Below are positions 11,546-21,639 of a stretch of 64,000 bases of DNA, piece after piece. The stretch is from NCBI GenBank assembly GCA_037127315.1, contig JBBBDQ010001154.1, positions 1,468,001-1,532,000 on the forward strand, given 5' to 3'. A program made the position numbers and the translations under genes. A model generated the notes under the pieces. It was not told where the DNA came from, searched no databases, and saw only the letters and a program-made list of their open reading frames with translations. Each line of letters begins with the position of its first letter. The first letter of the stretch is position 1. This DNA comes from Ascarosepion bandense (lineage: Eukaryota; Mollusca; Cephalopoda; Sepiida; Sepiidae).

Positions 11546-12296
11546 TAAGTTTATTACTTCTAGTAAATGTTATTGATTTTGAATCACTGATAGCTTTTCC
11601 TCATGTTAGTACTTAGGTGATAATCCTTTAGCTCATTTAAGTGGGATTCTTAGTTTCTCTTTGAAAATCATTAGTGTTGGTTAAGAATTTCAGTTGTCTC
11701 TCACCCGCAGGGCAAAAAATTTGCATCTGGTAATCAATTTCAAGTTTTGTTTTCAGCTTGTGTGAGTGACCCAAATATCCTTCTGTTTAAGAAGTTGAAA
11801 AAATTGTTCACTCTTACTTTATAGTCATCCAGTATTTATTTAGTCTGCCTGTTGATGAAATAGCACTTGACTGAAGGGAAGGTAGATTGAATTCACTTGT
11901 AGTTATGCTGATACACCTGTCCAAGCTTGCTGTCAAGAAGTCAATATCTTCCTTGTTTGCTTTTATCATTTAGAATTATTTTGTGACATATACTTTTACT
12001 TAAATGTAATCTTGGATTTGTTGAGAGGTTTTTGCTTTTTTAATTGGCATCACCCCAAGCAAAGCAATAAAGCTGCTAAAATACAAGAGTCTAGAAGAAT
12101 TAGGGATAGAAAGATTAATAGTGAGCAGAAACAGAAAGTAATCAAAAGGACAGGAGAGAGTGATTGGAATTGCATTTAAATTTTACATATTATAGTTGGC
12201 TGGAAAGCATGGAGCCAGAAGAGAGTTCCACAAGCAAGAAGTGTGAGAAAAGTAACTGTTAGCATAGAACTTACGGCTACATCTACCAAGCACCTC

Positions 12297-12755
12297 GTGG
12301 CTTACGACCTATCACATTGAATACACTAGTTCTTGCTCGATCAGTGAAGTTAAGCAACGTTGAGCCTGGTCAGTACTTAGATGGGTGACCGCTTGGGAAT
12401 ACCAGGTGCTGTAAGCGTATAGTGACGGATGTGTGTTGTGATGCAGTGGATATCGGCTCAGAAAGTGAAATTGGTGAGCCAAGTTTGAATTCCAGTTGAA
12501 TATTTTGCATTTACTTAAGCACTGGTACCCTTGGGAAAGGTATTAATCCGTCCCTTCCCTCCAGTTATGGGTTAAATAACAAGGGTAGGACTTGGGAACC
12601 CTGCCCTTAAAAACAAATCCCAATGAATCTTGATACTCAAAAAAGAAAAATGTTGTAAAAATAAAATAACCTTACCCAAAAATCGTTGGTTATGACCTTA
12701 AATGATCTGATAAAGATTGATAGGTCGTTAAACCTTGAAACAAACAAACAAAACT
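12297..12755 (+). mobile_element. Hybrid SINE: 5S rRNA head, SINE-A tRNA-type middle, separate tail
   Basis: 459-bp insertion in LINE-A flanked by AAGCACCTC (12288-12296 and 12756-12764). Modules in order: a 117-nt 5S rRNA-like head (12300-12416), a SINE-A head and body (about 12428-12582, A box GTGATGCAGTGG, B box AGTTTGAATTCC), then an unrelated 3' segment ending in (AAAC)n. Such ends and the 9-bp duplication show retroposition of the whole unit. Confidence 0.8.
12300..12416 (+). rRNA. 5S rRNA-like sequence (head of the hybrid SINE)
   Basis: Close to animal 5S rRNA over its whole length: GCTTACGACC start, GAAGTTAAGCAACGT (box A region of the internal promoter), GATGGGTGACCGC (box C region) and complementary end GCTGTAAGC. 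A few substitutions, some of them paired in helix I (GCTTAC with GTAAGC). As it lies inside a retroposed unit, it is more likely a SINE promoter than a working 5S gene. Confidence 0.85.
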
Positions 12756-12796
12756 AAGCACCTCAACTGTAAATTAATGAGATCTTGATGCCACTC

Positions 12797-13055
12797 TAGT
12801 CAGTTATTCAGTCAAGTGCCATACGTGATACACACTTAAGTGATCTTGTCTTGAAAGAGACATGACTAACTGGGCAGAAGATTTTCCTGCAGTAGGTTGC
12901 CATTACTTTCTGCTGTAGACTGGTTGCTAGGCAAGGTTATAGAACCCAATTTGTCCTGTTATTTAACCCATAACTGGAGTAAAGAGATGGATTAGTACCT
13001 TTCCCAAGAGCATTTGCACATAAGTGAATGCAACAAATTCAACTGGAACTCGAAA
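12797..13055 (-). mobile_element. SINE-A copy, head truncated
   Basis: The minus strand runs from the region after the B box to the tail (TCAGTCAAGTGCCATACGTG on the + strand). It sits within LINE-A; the tRNA-like head is missing. Confidence 0.8.
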
Positions 13056-13893
13056 TTTTTAAAAAATTCATAAAGTTTAGGAACCAAAGTGAAAAGCTCA
13101 TGCTAACTGTTACTATGAAAATCTTTATAAAAAGGTATGAAGAGGCAGCCTTATGGCGGTGAGTAAACCAAGCTACCAGATCAGGACTGATAATATTGCT
13201 GATCCTTCTTTGGATTTTATCAAGGAGTTCAAGGTAAATAGCAGGTACACCAGACCATATGTAGCAGCAATATTCTAAACAAGAATAAATAGTAGTTATA
13301 TAGATATGCAATATAGATTTAGGAGAGAAAAATTGTCTTGTCCGGTACAGTGAACTGACTTTCTTAGGATACTGACCTTGCAATAAACTCAGTATGGTCC
13401 TTCAAATTCATGCCAGCTGAGAATGTTAGCCTGTAAAGGTGCAACGAGTTCCATTCCTGAAGGTTAGCATCAGCCATGCTGACGGAAGGCAGAGAGGGCA
13501 TCTCTCAGATGGTTAATGGAGGAAAGTTTAGTTTTGGAAGCATTAAAAAACGACAAGTTATCTTTTGACTCAGTTAACGATGGACTTGAGATTGTTTTGG
13601 ACATCAGCTGCCATTTTGATCTTGTCAGATTGGTCAGCCTTTCTATTGAAACAAGAATAAATGGTTGTGTCATCAGCATAGATCCCAGGTTGAGAGCTGA
13701 TGTCATTGGGAAGGTGGTTAATGAAAATTAAAAGCAGCACAAGACCAAGGATGGAAACCTGCATTATTACAAAAAGAATCTAGATGAGTGGTCGTTCAGG
13801 ATAATTTTCATTTCACAATTTGATAGGAAAAACTGAATCAGCTCAAAAATGAGTCTGGAGACACCATAATTTTTCAGCTTGTGGTGATAATGG

Positions 13894-14098
13894 TGTAACT
13901 CTCCCACGCTGTCTTTCTGCTGGACATCTCGGAGTTGCGCCCCTTTACCTGGGATTCTACAGAGGGACCTTTACAAGATGGACGAACGATACTATCTCTG
14001 TCTATGTGAACGTTTGTTTGTGGAATAAAGCTTCCTTAAGCTCTATCTGCCTCCTGTTCGTCTTGCGCTTTTCTCCCTCTCTCTAGTCTCACTTCACA
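13894..14098. mobile_element. Solo-LTR-like insert in LINE-A
   Basis: 205 bp from TGTAACTCTCCC to CTCACTTCACA, GC-richer than its surroundings, with an AATAAA signal near 14023. The flanks GATAATGG and GCTAATGG look like a diverged target duplication, and LINE-A resumes on both sides. The exact ends are uncertain by about 10 bp. Confidence 0.5.
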
Positions 14099-14199
14099 GC
14101 TAATGGAGAAGACCTGTATTCCAGACCCTGTCAGGGGCTTTCAAGATGTCCAATGCTACAACCTGAGCTTAACTGTTTTTATCTAGACTCAATCAGACT

Positions 14200-15240
14200 G
14201 TTTTTTGTGAATTACTCATGTTAAGGTGGAGCTTTCCAATTTTTGAACTAAATAAAAAAAAAACAAAACCCAAAAACATGAAATAAAATGCTTATCTAAA
14301 GTCTCCATGATTTCAGAATTAAGATCTATGGAATTGTCATTCGGCTGCAAAAATTATTGGATGAATAAAATTGGCAGCAATGCTATCTGTTATGATATTT
14401 TGACTTTGTGAATATTAGCTTTGTTTCAAAAGGGTGCTGAAAAGTTCTTGGCTCGACCAAGAAAGGCTTGCACTTCTCACCCCTGATTTTTGATCATTTG
14501 TTCAGTAACTCATCGTAAATCTATTGTTTTTTAGTCTATGTGCTGAGACGAAAGTGGGGATCATTTATCCCCCGCTGGAAAATTTTTATTCCCTCTCCTT
14601 TGCAAGGTAATTAGTTTTAAAATTTAAGGCCCTCATATCCATTTAATATACTTCTCTACTAATACTACTACTACAACTCACACACACAAAACCTGGAATA
14701 ATTTGACACTAATTGTCTTTGCTCTTTTAAAGAGGTTCAGTAATTTATGTCAGAGAAGCAAAATGATACAACTTTTAGAATGCTTGATACTTGCATAAAA
14801 AAATTAAGAGACACTCCCAAGTTTATTTCTTTTGTAGGATTTATTGGTGTGGAGAAGACCTGTTTGTTACATTTTTTTATTTTTATAATTTATTGTACAT
14901 TTTGCTTGAGCTAAAGATTTGTTGAAGTGTAAAAAGTGTAAAAAAAAGGAAATCCCAACATCGAATTGTAAACAATAGCAAAAATAGAGTTTCTCTTTAT
15001 GTTTGTATTCTGTCTTCTTGTGTTTGTCAAAATAGCCTTCATTTTTGTGGGTGGGTAGAAGCAAGAGCATACTCTGCCAGGTGTTAACTGACACTTGTTG
15101 CTTGAAAAGTAGATTTAGTTCATTATTTATAAGTCATTCCCTGTAGGCTGCAAACAAACAAAAAAAGTTTGCTGTTCTTTCTCTCCTGCCCTCATCAGCA
15201 CCATTTGTACATTCACGCAAAACAACAATCACAAAACAAA
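14200..15240. other. Stretch without recognised gene
   Basis: AT-rich. Contains a short hairpin, GTGGGGATCATTTATCCCCC, near 14554, like the hairpin family described elsewhere, but no coding or RNA gene. Confidence 0.55.
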
Positions 15241-15244
15241 AATG

Positions 15245-15246
15245 TT

Positions 15247-15297
<51 letters not shown>

Positions 15298-15323
15298 GTA
15301 TATATATATGTATATGTATATAT

Positions 15324-15355
<32 letters not shown>

Positions 15356-15464
15356 GTATATATATATGTATATATGTATATATATATGTATATGTATATA
15401 TATATATATGTATATGTATATATATATATATGTATATATATATATGTATATATGTATATATATG

Positions 15465-15495
<31 letters not shown>

Positions 15496-15496
15496 G

Positions 15497-15553
<57 letters not shown>

Positions 15554-15590
15554 GTACATGTATATATATATATGTATATATATATGTATG

Positions 15591-15623
<33 letters not shown>

Positions 15624-15655
15624 GTGTATATATATATATATGTGTGTATGTTTAG
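15245..15655. repeat. (TA)n/(TATATG)n array, about 400 bp
   Basis: Alternating purine-pyrimidine array of TA blocks separated by TG steps. Long Tyr-Ile frames on both strands are artefacts of the repeat. It abuts a PLE terminal repeat. Confidence 0.97.
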
Positions 15656-15659
15656 AATA

Positions 15660-16400
15660 TATATATATATATATATATATTCTAAACATATACTGTTAAA
15701 TATAAGAGGCAATGAATATCTCTTATGTTTAATCATGAGCTGTTCTAAACACCGTATTTTTGCTTTAATTTCAGGTGAAAATAAAGACAAAAATTTTCCA
15801 ACATTTGGATAATTTTTTATTAATTTGGTTTTAAGCTTTCAGCTCACATGAGCCATCTTCAGAGAGGTTACAGGGACGTTAGCATAAAAACATCCACCAT
15901 CAAAGATGATTTTATCTTGTGTTGACATAAAACTTTGCTAAGCAACGATAACAGTTACCAAATAGCAAACACAGTTTGTAAACTTTTAATGCGGTTCTGT
16001 GACATCACACCGCGTGAGAGCTCGAAATGTTAACAGAACCATATATTCAAATGCAATGTAATGTGTTATGACCAGATTTAAACGTGATTTTATTGTGTGG
16101 GTTGTTTGGATTTAATATAGATGGCCTCTAATATCTGAAGGTTCTTTTTACTTTGAGTATGAGTGAGGATTATTGTTGACTAAAATCTGTCTGACATTAC
16201 CTACATGGCTATGTTTTTCTAAGAAATGTTGTTTAATTGTACTCTGATCAGAAAGATGAAGGGGTAAGTCTACAAGAGAGAGTGGTTGTAGTAAAACCAA
16301 TATATGTAGTGAGTTTATTATTAGTACCAGAGATACAATAAATGGGCATGTAAATTGATACACTACATTCATTGTCTCTTATATTTAACAGCATATGTTT
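15660..16400 (-). pseudogene. Penelope-like element 3' part: GIY-YIG remnant and terminal repeat
   Basis: The minus strand at about 16372-16148 reads NVVYQFTCPF, then in a shifted frame TYIGFTTTTLSCRL, then HLSDQSTIKQHFLEKH. This is a GIY-YIG endonuclease pattern (Y-I-G core, Arg-containing helix, downstream His), as in PLEs. Downstream lies the family's terminal repeat with CTGAAGATGGCTCATGTGAGC-TGAAA (15862 down to 15837). Confidence 0.75.
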
Positions 16401-16419
16401 AGAAAATATAAATGTATAG

Positions 16420-16651
16420 AGTAGGTATGGATGGAATAATATTCCATATCCAAAGAAACACTATTCTTAAAAAAGTGCTCAATACAAAGTAGAGCTAATA
16501 ATATTTATTCAGAAATTATAACATGAATATGTTATATCACTACAAAAGTAGCTATTCTGTTTTGACACTACTTGATAAGACACAAGTAGTGTCGAAACAA
16601 AATAGCTACTTTTGTAGTGATATTATAACATATTCATGTTATAATTTCTGA

Positions 16652-16660
<9 letters not shown>
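16420..16660. repeat. Fold-back repeat with near-perfect hairpin
   Basis: 16508-16655 is a hairpin with arms of about 65 bp (ATTATAACATGAATATG... and its complement) and a short loop near ATAAGACAC. The left half with its flank (from 16430) recurs once at 62345-62510. Confidence 0.85.

Positions 16661-16708
<48 letters not shown>
16655..16708. repeat. (TG)n microsatellite
   Basis: TA then TG run next to the fold-back. Confidence 0.95.
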
Positions 16709-16711
<3 letters not shown>

Positions 16712-17279
16712 TAACAACAGTAAATGAAAATAACCAACTATATATTCACTAGTTAGGATGCTTGTAGACCTTTCTCTGCAAACATGAACAGAGCATTAAT
16801 CCATAATTTGTCTTTGATTAAAAATCAATGTCATCATCCAAAGGTTATAGTATGCCTGTCTATCTGTTCATGAGCCAGACAGACAGGACACTTGCTCATC
16901 TTCCTCTCATTTGCTCAAAATGTAAACACAAAATTGATTTAGATGTATACCAAAAATCTTTCGTTAAATCTTCACTAACATAAACTTTTTAAAAATATTT
17001 AATATATTTGATTTATATGTATATATATATTTTTCTTCTTCCTTTTTCGTTTACGCTTTAAGATACTTAGACTTTCTTTTTAACGCTCTCTCTCTCACTC
17101 ACCTTACGCCCTTCCTTTACGTTTCAAATCTACGGGTCAGCAGTCTAACTGACTTGCTGAATGTATCTTTAGACTTCAGTTGACATTTGCTCTTGCTGTG
17201 CTCTTTGATTATATGTTGTGTATATATATGCTTATGTATGAATATGTGTGTGTATTTGCTGAACTGATGTGATGATGTA

Positions 17280-17475
17280 TTTTGTCTTAAATTTTCTCTT
17301 TTAAGGGAGCGATCTTTATTTTTATTCCATTTTTTTTTAGGCCTTTGTGAATTTCATTCGTGTAAAATCTTCTGTACAATAAAGATGGAAGCTGATGATG
17401 GTTCGCCTGAAATAGGCCTACAGTTCCGATTTACCATGAAATAACGTGTCTGCCTTAAGTTTTTCTTATATATAT
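17280..17475 (+). repeat. PLE-type terminal repeat (family also in the GTPBP2 intron)
   Basis: Matches 49015-49215 and the right arm of 47748-47940. Contains AATAAAGATGGAAGCTGATG, then ATGGTTCGCC-TGAAAT, then TTACCATGAAATAAC. The CTGATGA-loop-GAAA core lies at 17392-17412. Confidence 0.7.
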
Positions 17476-17639
17476 AAATATATTGTATATTAGGGCAGCA
17501 ATCATTCTTTTATGCAGGTTTTGTTTAAAATGACTGACAATGTATGATGATTAAGTTTTTAATGTAAATTTTCATGTGATCTTATTAATTTTTTCTTTTG
17601 AGAACATAAATCATATAAAAATTGTCCAAATGTTTTGTT

Positions 17640-17880
17640 TATCTTCAGCTATTATCAAGGAGAAATTTTATTTTAGAGTAGTGTGTATATTTTATGTTCT
17701 GAACACAGTAAGCAAGTTCTTAGAGTGTTTATTGTTGATATTATTGAATGTTGGGTTTTCTTTTCTTATTTATAATGCTTCAATTTTTTGTGGCTTTTTT
17801 TTTTTTTTGCAAGTGGATGATGCTATGACATTTGTGTTGTCAACAAGTATGTTATGGATAGGGTTTTGTAGGTCACCGTA
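17640..17880 (-). pseudogene. Unclassified coding-like repeat fragment
   Basis: The minus strand reads NPIHNILVDNTNVIASSTCK, and the + strand at about 18940-19130 reads NPIHNILDNTYITASSICK with further similarity (NHINYEHGNNVLTMFGT). Conservation of protein more than DNA suggests an old mobile-element protein. The family is not recognised. Confidence 0.4.
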
Positions 17881-18479
17881 TGTGTTTGAATGAGATTGAA
17901 TTGAGCTCTGTTTTGAGAGATGCAGCGTGAGTCTTCATGTCAATTTTGTAGTTGAGTGGCTGATATAATTATTTACGAAATTGGGTGGATTAAAAAAGTA
18001 TGGCTGAAAGCGTTTCGATAAACAAAATACGTAGACAATTTTTACATAATTTATGTCCGGGAAAAAACAAACCATAAGATGAAATAAAAACTTCCATAAA
18101 AAACTTAACCATTAACCTTGTTTGTCATTTTTAATGAAAACTGCACATATATATATATATATATAACTTTGCATAACTTACTTAACTCCCAAACTGAAAT
18201 TCTTAATAAGTGCATTCTTTTAAAAAATCACTTACTTTAATATTTTTTTTTTTTTGTTGTTGTTGTTGTTGTCAATAAAGATTGTTTTACCCTTTATTTT
18301 TGGTTTGGTATCTTTTGATCAGTGCTATTTAATTTGCGGTTTTGTCTAATTTGTTAGCCTTGTCCTGACGATCCATTGAGTGAAACCGCGGTCGACGTTT
18401 GGCTCACTTTTAGATTTAGTTTATATATATATAAATATGTACACATATATACAAATACATGTATGCATTAATTAGTTAG

Positions 18480-19140
18480 AATTTGGTCATAATTAATTTA
18501 GACTAGTACACAATTGTATTAAAAAGTGTTCAATACAATTATATTATAGAACTTTTGAATATTTTTCATTTGGAAATGAGTTATTTCTGCAACCTAGGTT
18601 TCAACTTTTGGCGTCTTCAGGCGATTTATAATTTTTATCATTTTTCAAATGCTCAAACATGGACTTTTTATGAACGTGCTACTGGAATTTTCAAACAACC
18701 CAAAAATCTTGAAACTTAGGGAGGAGTTTTTTAAGGATATCAGAATAATTTCATCCATGCTTGTATGATCCTAGTAGGTATTTATGGATATGATTACATT
18801 TGAACATGTACTTTGAAGAACCGTCTTCCTCAGCTATCCAAATCCATAAATAATTACATTGGCTGTAATACCCCAAAATTGTTCCTAGAACAGTTCCATC
18901 CGGTCTCATTTAAACACACATCAAGTTCTTCCAAGACCTATCCATAATATACTTGATAATACATACATAACAGCATCATCCATATGCAAAAGAATATTAA
19001 AAATAATGAAGGCATTCCTAATAAAAAAGAGAAATGCTACATCTAATCACATCAATTATGAACATGGTAACAATGTGCTTACCATGTTCGGAACTTAACA
19101 TACACAAGACTCTGTATGCATAAACTTTACACATGTCTAT
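18480..19140. pseudogene. PLE-related fragment and unclassified coding-like repeat
   Basis: 18480-18650 matches, in reverse, the outer and terminal repeats of the PLE at 5983-6880 (GCGTCTTCAGGCGATTT). 18700-18800 resembles that element's region after its C-terminus. 18930-19140 (+) carries the NPIHNILDN... protein remnant also seen at 17640-17880. Confidence 0.5.
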
Positions 19141-19369
19141 TTACAAGTAAAACTAAGTTAATTCTTGATAATGGCTAAAAGTATAGCTGAAATCGCTTGA
19201 TAGTACAAAACCTTTGGATATATAATTTGAGTTCCGAAAAGAAAGCATTACATGAACTCATGAAAAATTATATGAAAAAACTTAATGATAATACCTTGTC
19301 TGTCATTTTCAATGTAATCTGTATAAAAGAGAGATTGTTGCTCAAATAAACCATATATATATGTGCATG

Positions 19370-19765
19370 CATATATAGCAAACACAGTTTGTAAATTTGT
19401 AATGTGGTTCTATTACATCACATCATGTGAGAGCTCGAAATGTTAACAGAACTGCGTTTGCTATTTGGTAACTGTTATCGTTACTTGGCAAAGTTTTATG
19501 TCAACACAAGATAAAATTGTCTTTGATTGTGGATGTTTTTATGTTAATGTCCCTGTAACCTCTCTGAAGATGGCTCATGTGAGCCGAAAGTTTTGTACCA
19601 AATTAATAAAAAAATATACAAATGTTGGAGAATTTTTGTCTTTATTTTCACTTGAAATTAAAGCCAAAATATGATGTTTAGAATGGCTCATGATTAAACA
19701 TAATAGACATTCATTGTCTCTTATATTTAACAGTATACGTTTAAAAACTTATCTGCTGCCTCGAT
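19370..19765 (+). mobile_element. PLE terminal repeat, longest copy
   Basis: Matches 15665-16020 reversed and 7550-7765. Contains a full-stem version of the motif: CTGAAGA-T-GGCTC-ATGT-GAGCC-GAAA at 19564-19589. Ends TGCCTCGATACAATAAATAT before a microsatellite. Confidence 0.75.
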
Positions 19766-19774
19766 ACAATAAAT

Positions 19775-19840
19775 ATATTTATATATATATATATATATAT
19801 ATATTTGTGTGTGTGTGTATATATATGCATATGTGTATAT

Positions 19841-19922
<82 letters not shown>
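19775..19922. repeat. TA/CA compound microsatellite
   Basis: TA, GT, CA and TA runs follow each other, with open frames of Tyr/Ile/His that are artefacts. Confidence 0.96.
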
Positions 19923-19926
<4 letters not shown>

Positions 19927-20280
19927 GGCCAATAGGCGGCCATTTTTATATCAGGTAAATAAGTAAAACTGACAACAAGCCAACATTACCAGCACGTAGT
20001 GTTTTATTGAGAATATATTTCTACACTGACTGTTTTTGTGTCAGCTGTGGTGAGTCTAAATTTAGCTTTTGTTGCTAATCATAGTGGTAGTGGTACTACT
20101 ACCACAACTTCAAATAGCATTTCTTTCTTTCTTTCTTTCCAAGATATTGTATCAGTGCACTCAACTTTGTACCTGTTTTCTTATTTATTTGTTTCTTAAT
20201 TTTTGAATTATTTCTGATTTTGCATATTGAAAGCTGATCGCTATGGGGAAAATATTTGTACTCCAGCTTCATGTTTACTT

Positions 20281-20342
<62 letters not shown>

Positions 20343-20360
20343 AAGGAAGGAAGGAAGGAA
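20281..20360. repeat. (GT)n(GA)n(GGAA)n compound microsatellite
   Basis: Three adjacent simple repeats: GT, GA, then GGAA. Confidence 0.96.
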
Positions 20361-20684
20361 GTGTTTTTGTTGAAGCTGGGATTGATTTTAACCAAGTATG
20401 TGCATTACTAAATAGGCTGCAAATTGTGCATCCCCCCCAAATATGGCATGATGCCTACAGTGATGCAGGCAGGTCAGACTATAATCCTTCATCTACCTTG
20501 CCAGTAAAATGTTTATGTGCTACAAAATAATTCCCAGGCATGTGATGATAACCCATGGAGACAAATACAGAATGCCTTGCACAGTTCCAGGTCATTTTTG
20601 TCAGCCTCCATTTCAGGAGCAAATGAATTATGTTTTAATATTTAATTTCTGAGATGAGAAATTGTCAATATATTTTTATTATTT

Positions 20685-21105
20685 TAAACTACTGTTCTCA
20701 TCTTGGTTGATAGATATAGATGTTATTTTTAATGCAACGTTTCGGTCAAGTTATCTCTGGCTATCATCAGGTATCAGTGGTATGTTTATGTTCAATGTCA
20801 AATGTTTTTGAGAGTTGTTTGTATCACTTTTCCTCATTTGTTATTTCTTTTTCTTTTTATATGTCCCTAGCACAGTGACTTAGTATATATAAGAGCTAGA
20901 TGTTTATGTCATGTGTTCAATCCCTGGATCAGATAGTGAAACCTTGGTTCATCAGGAATGAACAATAACTGATATTAAAGGGACAATAATAAACAGATAT
21001 ATCATATTAGCTAAATCAATAGACACCTGATGATGGCCAGAGGTCACTTGGATGAAATGTTGTGTTGATAATAGCATCTATATCAACCAATATGAGAACA
21101 ATAGG
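20685..21105. repeat. Inverted-repeat element, arms about 80 bp
   Basis: 20685-20772 is the imperfect reverse complement of 21023-21105. Each arm has CCTGATGATRGCCAGAG...GAAAYGTTG. The arms face outward around about 250 bp of AT-rich DNA with no frame. Confidence 0.7.
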
Positions 21106-21639
21106 TTGAAATAACAGAAGTATAAAATAAGTTATATTACTAAATAATAATATTGGAATAAACCTATTGATATTTGTTATTCCCTCATTGTTTGATACTA
21201 TATTACATTTGTCTGTTATTACATGACTCAAAGTCACTTCAATTTATTGGTACTTCATTTTCTGTGTTTACTAATAGAACCTAAGAGCGTTTTTTTAATC
21301 TGTTATTTTTTTAGATACAATTTTCTTTTGGTTTATAATGAGCAGTACAGTTTACAATATAACTCTCATGTTAAATAGGACCCATATTTTCTGTCCATCA
21401 GGAATACTGAAACTAATTTTATTCTTTTTTTTTTAACCATATAAAGTAGATATTGACCTGAGAATTTCTCAGCTAAGATCTAACTTTCCCCAAACCCCAG
21501 TTACTGAATAATAACTTCAATGTGTTTATATTGTCACAATGAAATGGCTACTTGAAATCCTTTGTGAACTACCCCACCTCAGATAATTAAATGTGACCCT
21601 TATTTGTTTTTGTGCCCATCAGGTTAGCTAAACAGAATC

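Larger units (their letters stand above)
12035..14200 (-). pseudogene. LINE-A copy with three nested insertions
   Basis: The 3' end (TTTTTTAATTGGCATCACCCCAAGC on the + strand) is at 12035. The minus strand then encodes the LINE-A tail, RT C-terminus (IYITTIYSCLEYCCYIWSG) and the active site (GIYADDTTIYS near 13675), reaching the motif A region near 14130. It is interrupted by a 5S-headed SINE (12297-12755), a SINE-A (about 12797-13055) and an LTR-like insert (about 13894-14098), with many stops. Confidence 0.88.

Noticed and set aside
12300..12416. Working host 5S rRNA gene
   Set aside because: It lies within a retroposed unit with target duplication and SINE body, without the spacer and T-run terminator of a 5S cluster, and has substitutions.
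15134..15812. Tyr-Ile-rich frames on both strands
   Set aside because: Translation of a TA/TG microsatellite.
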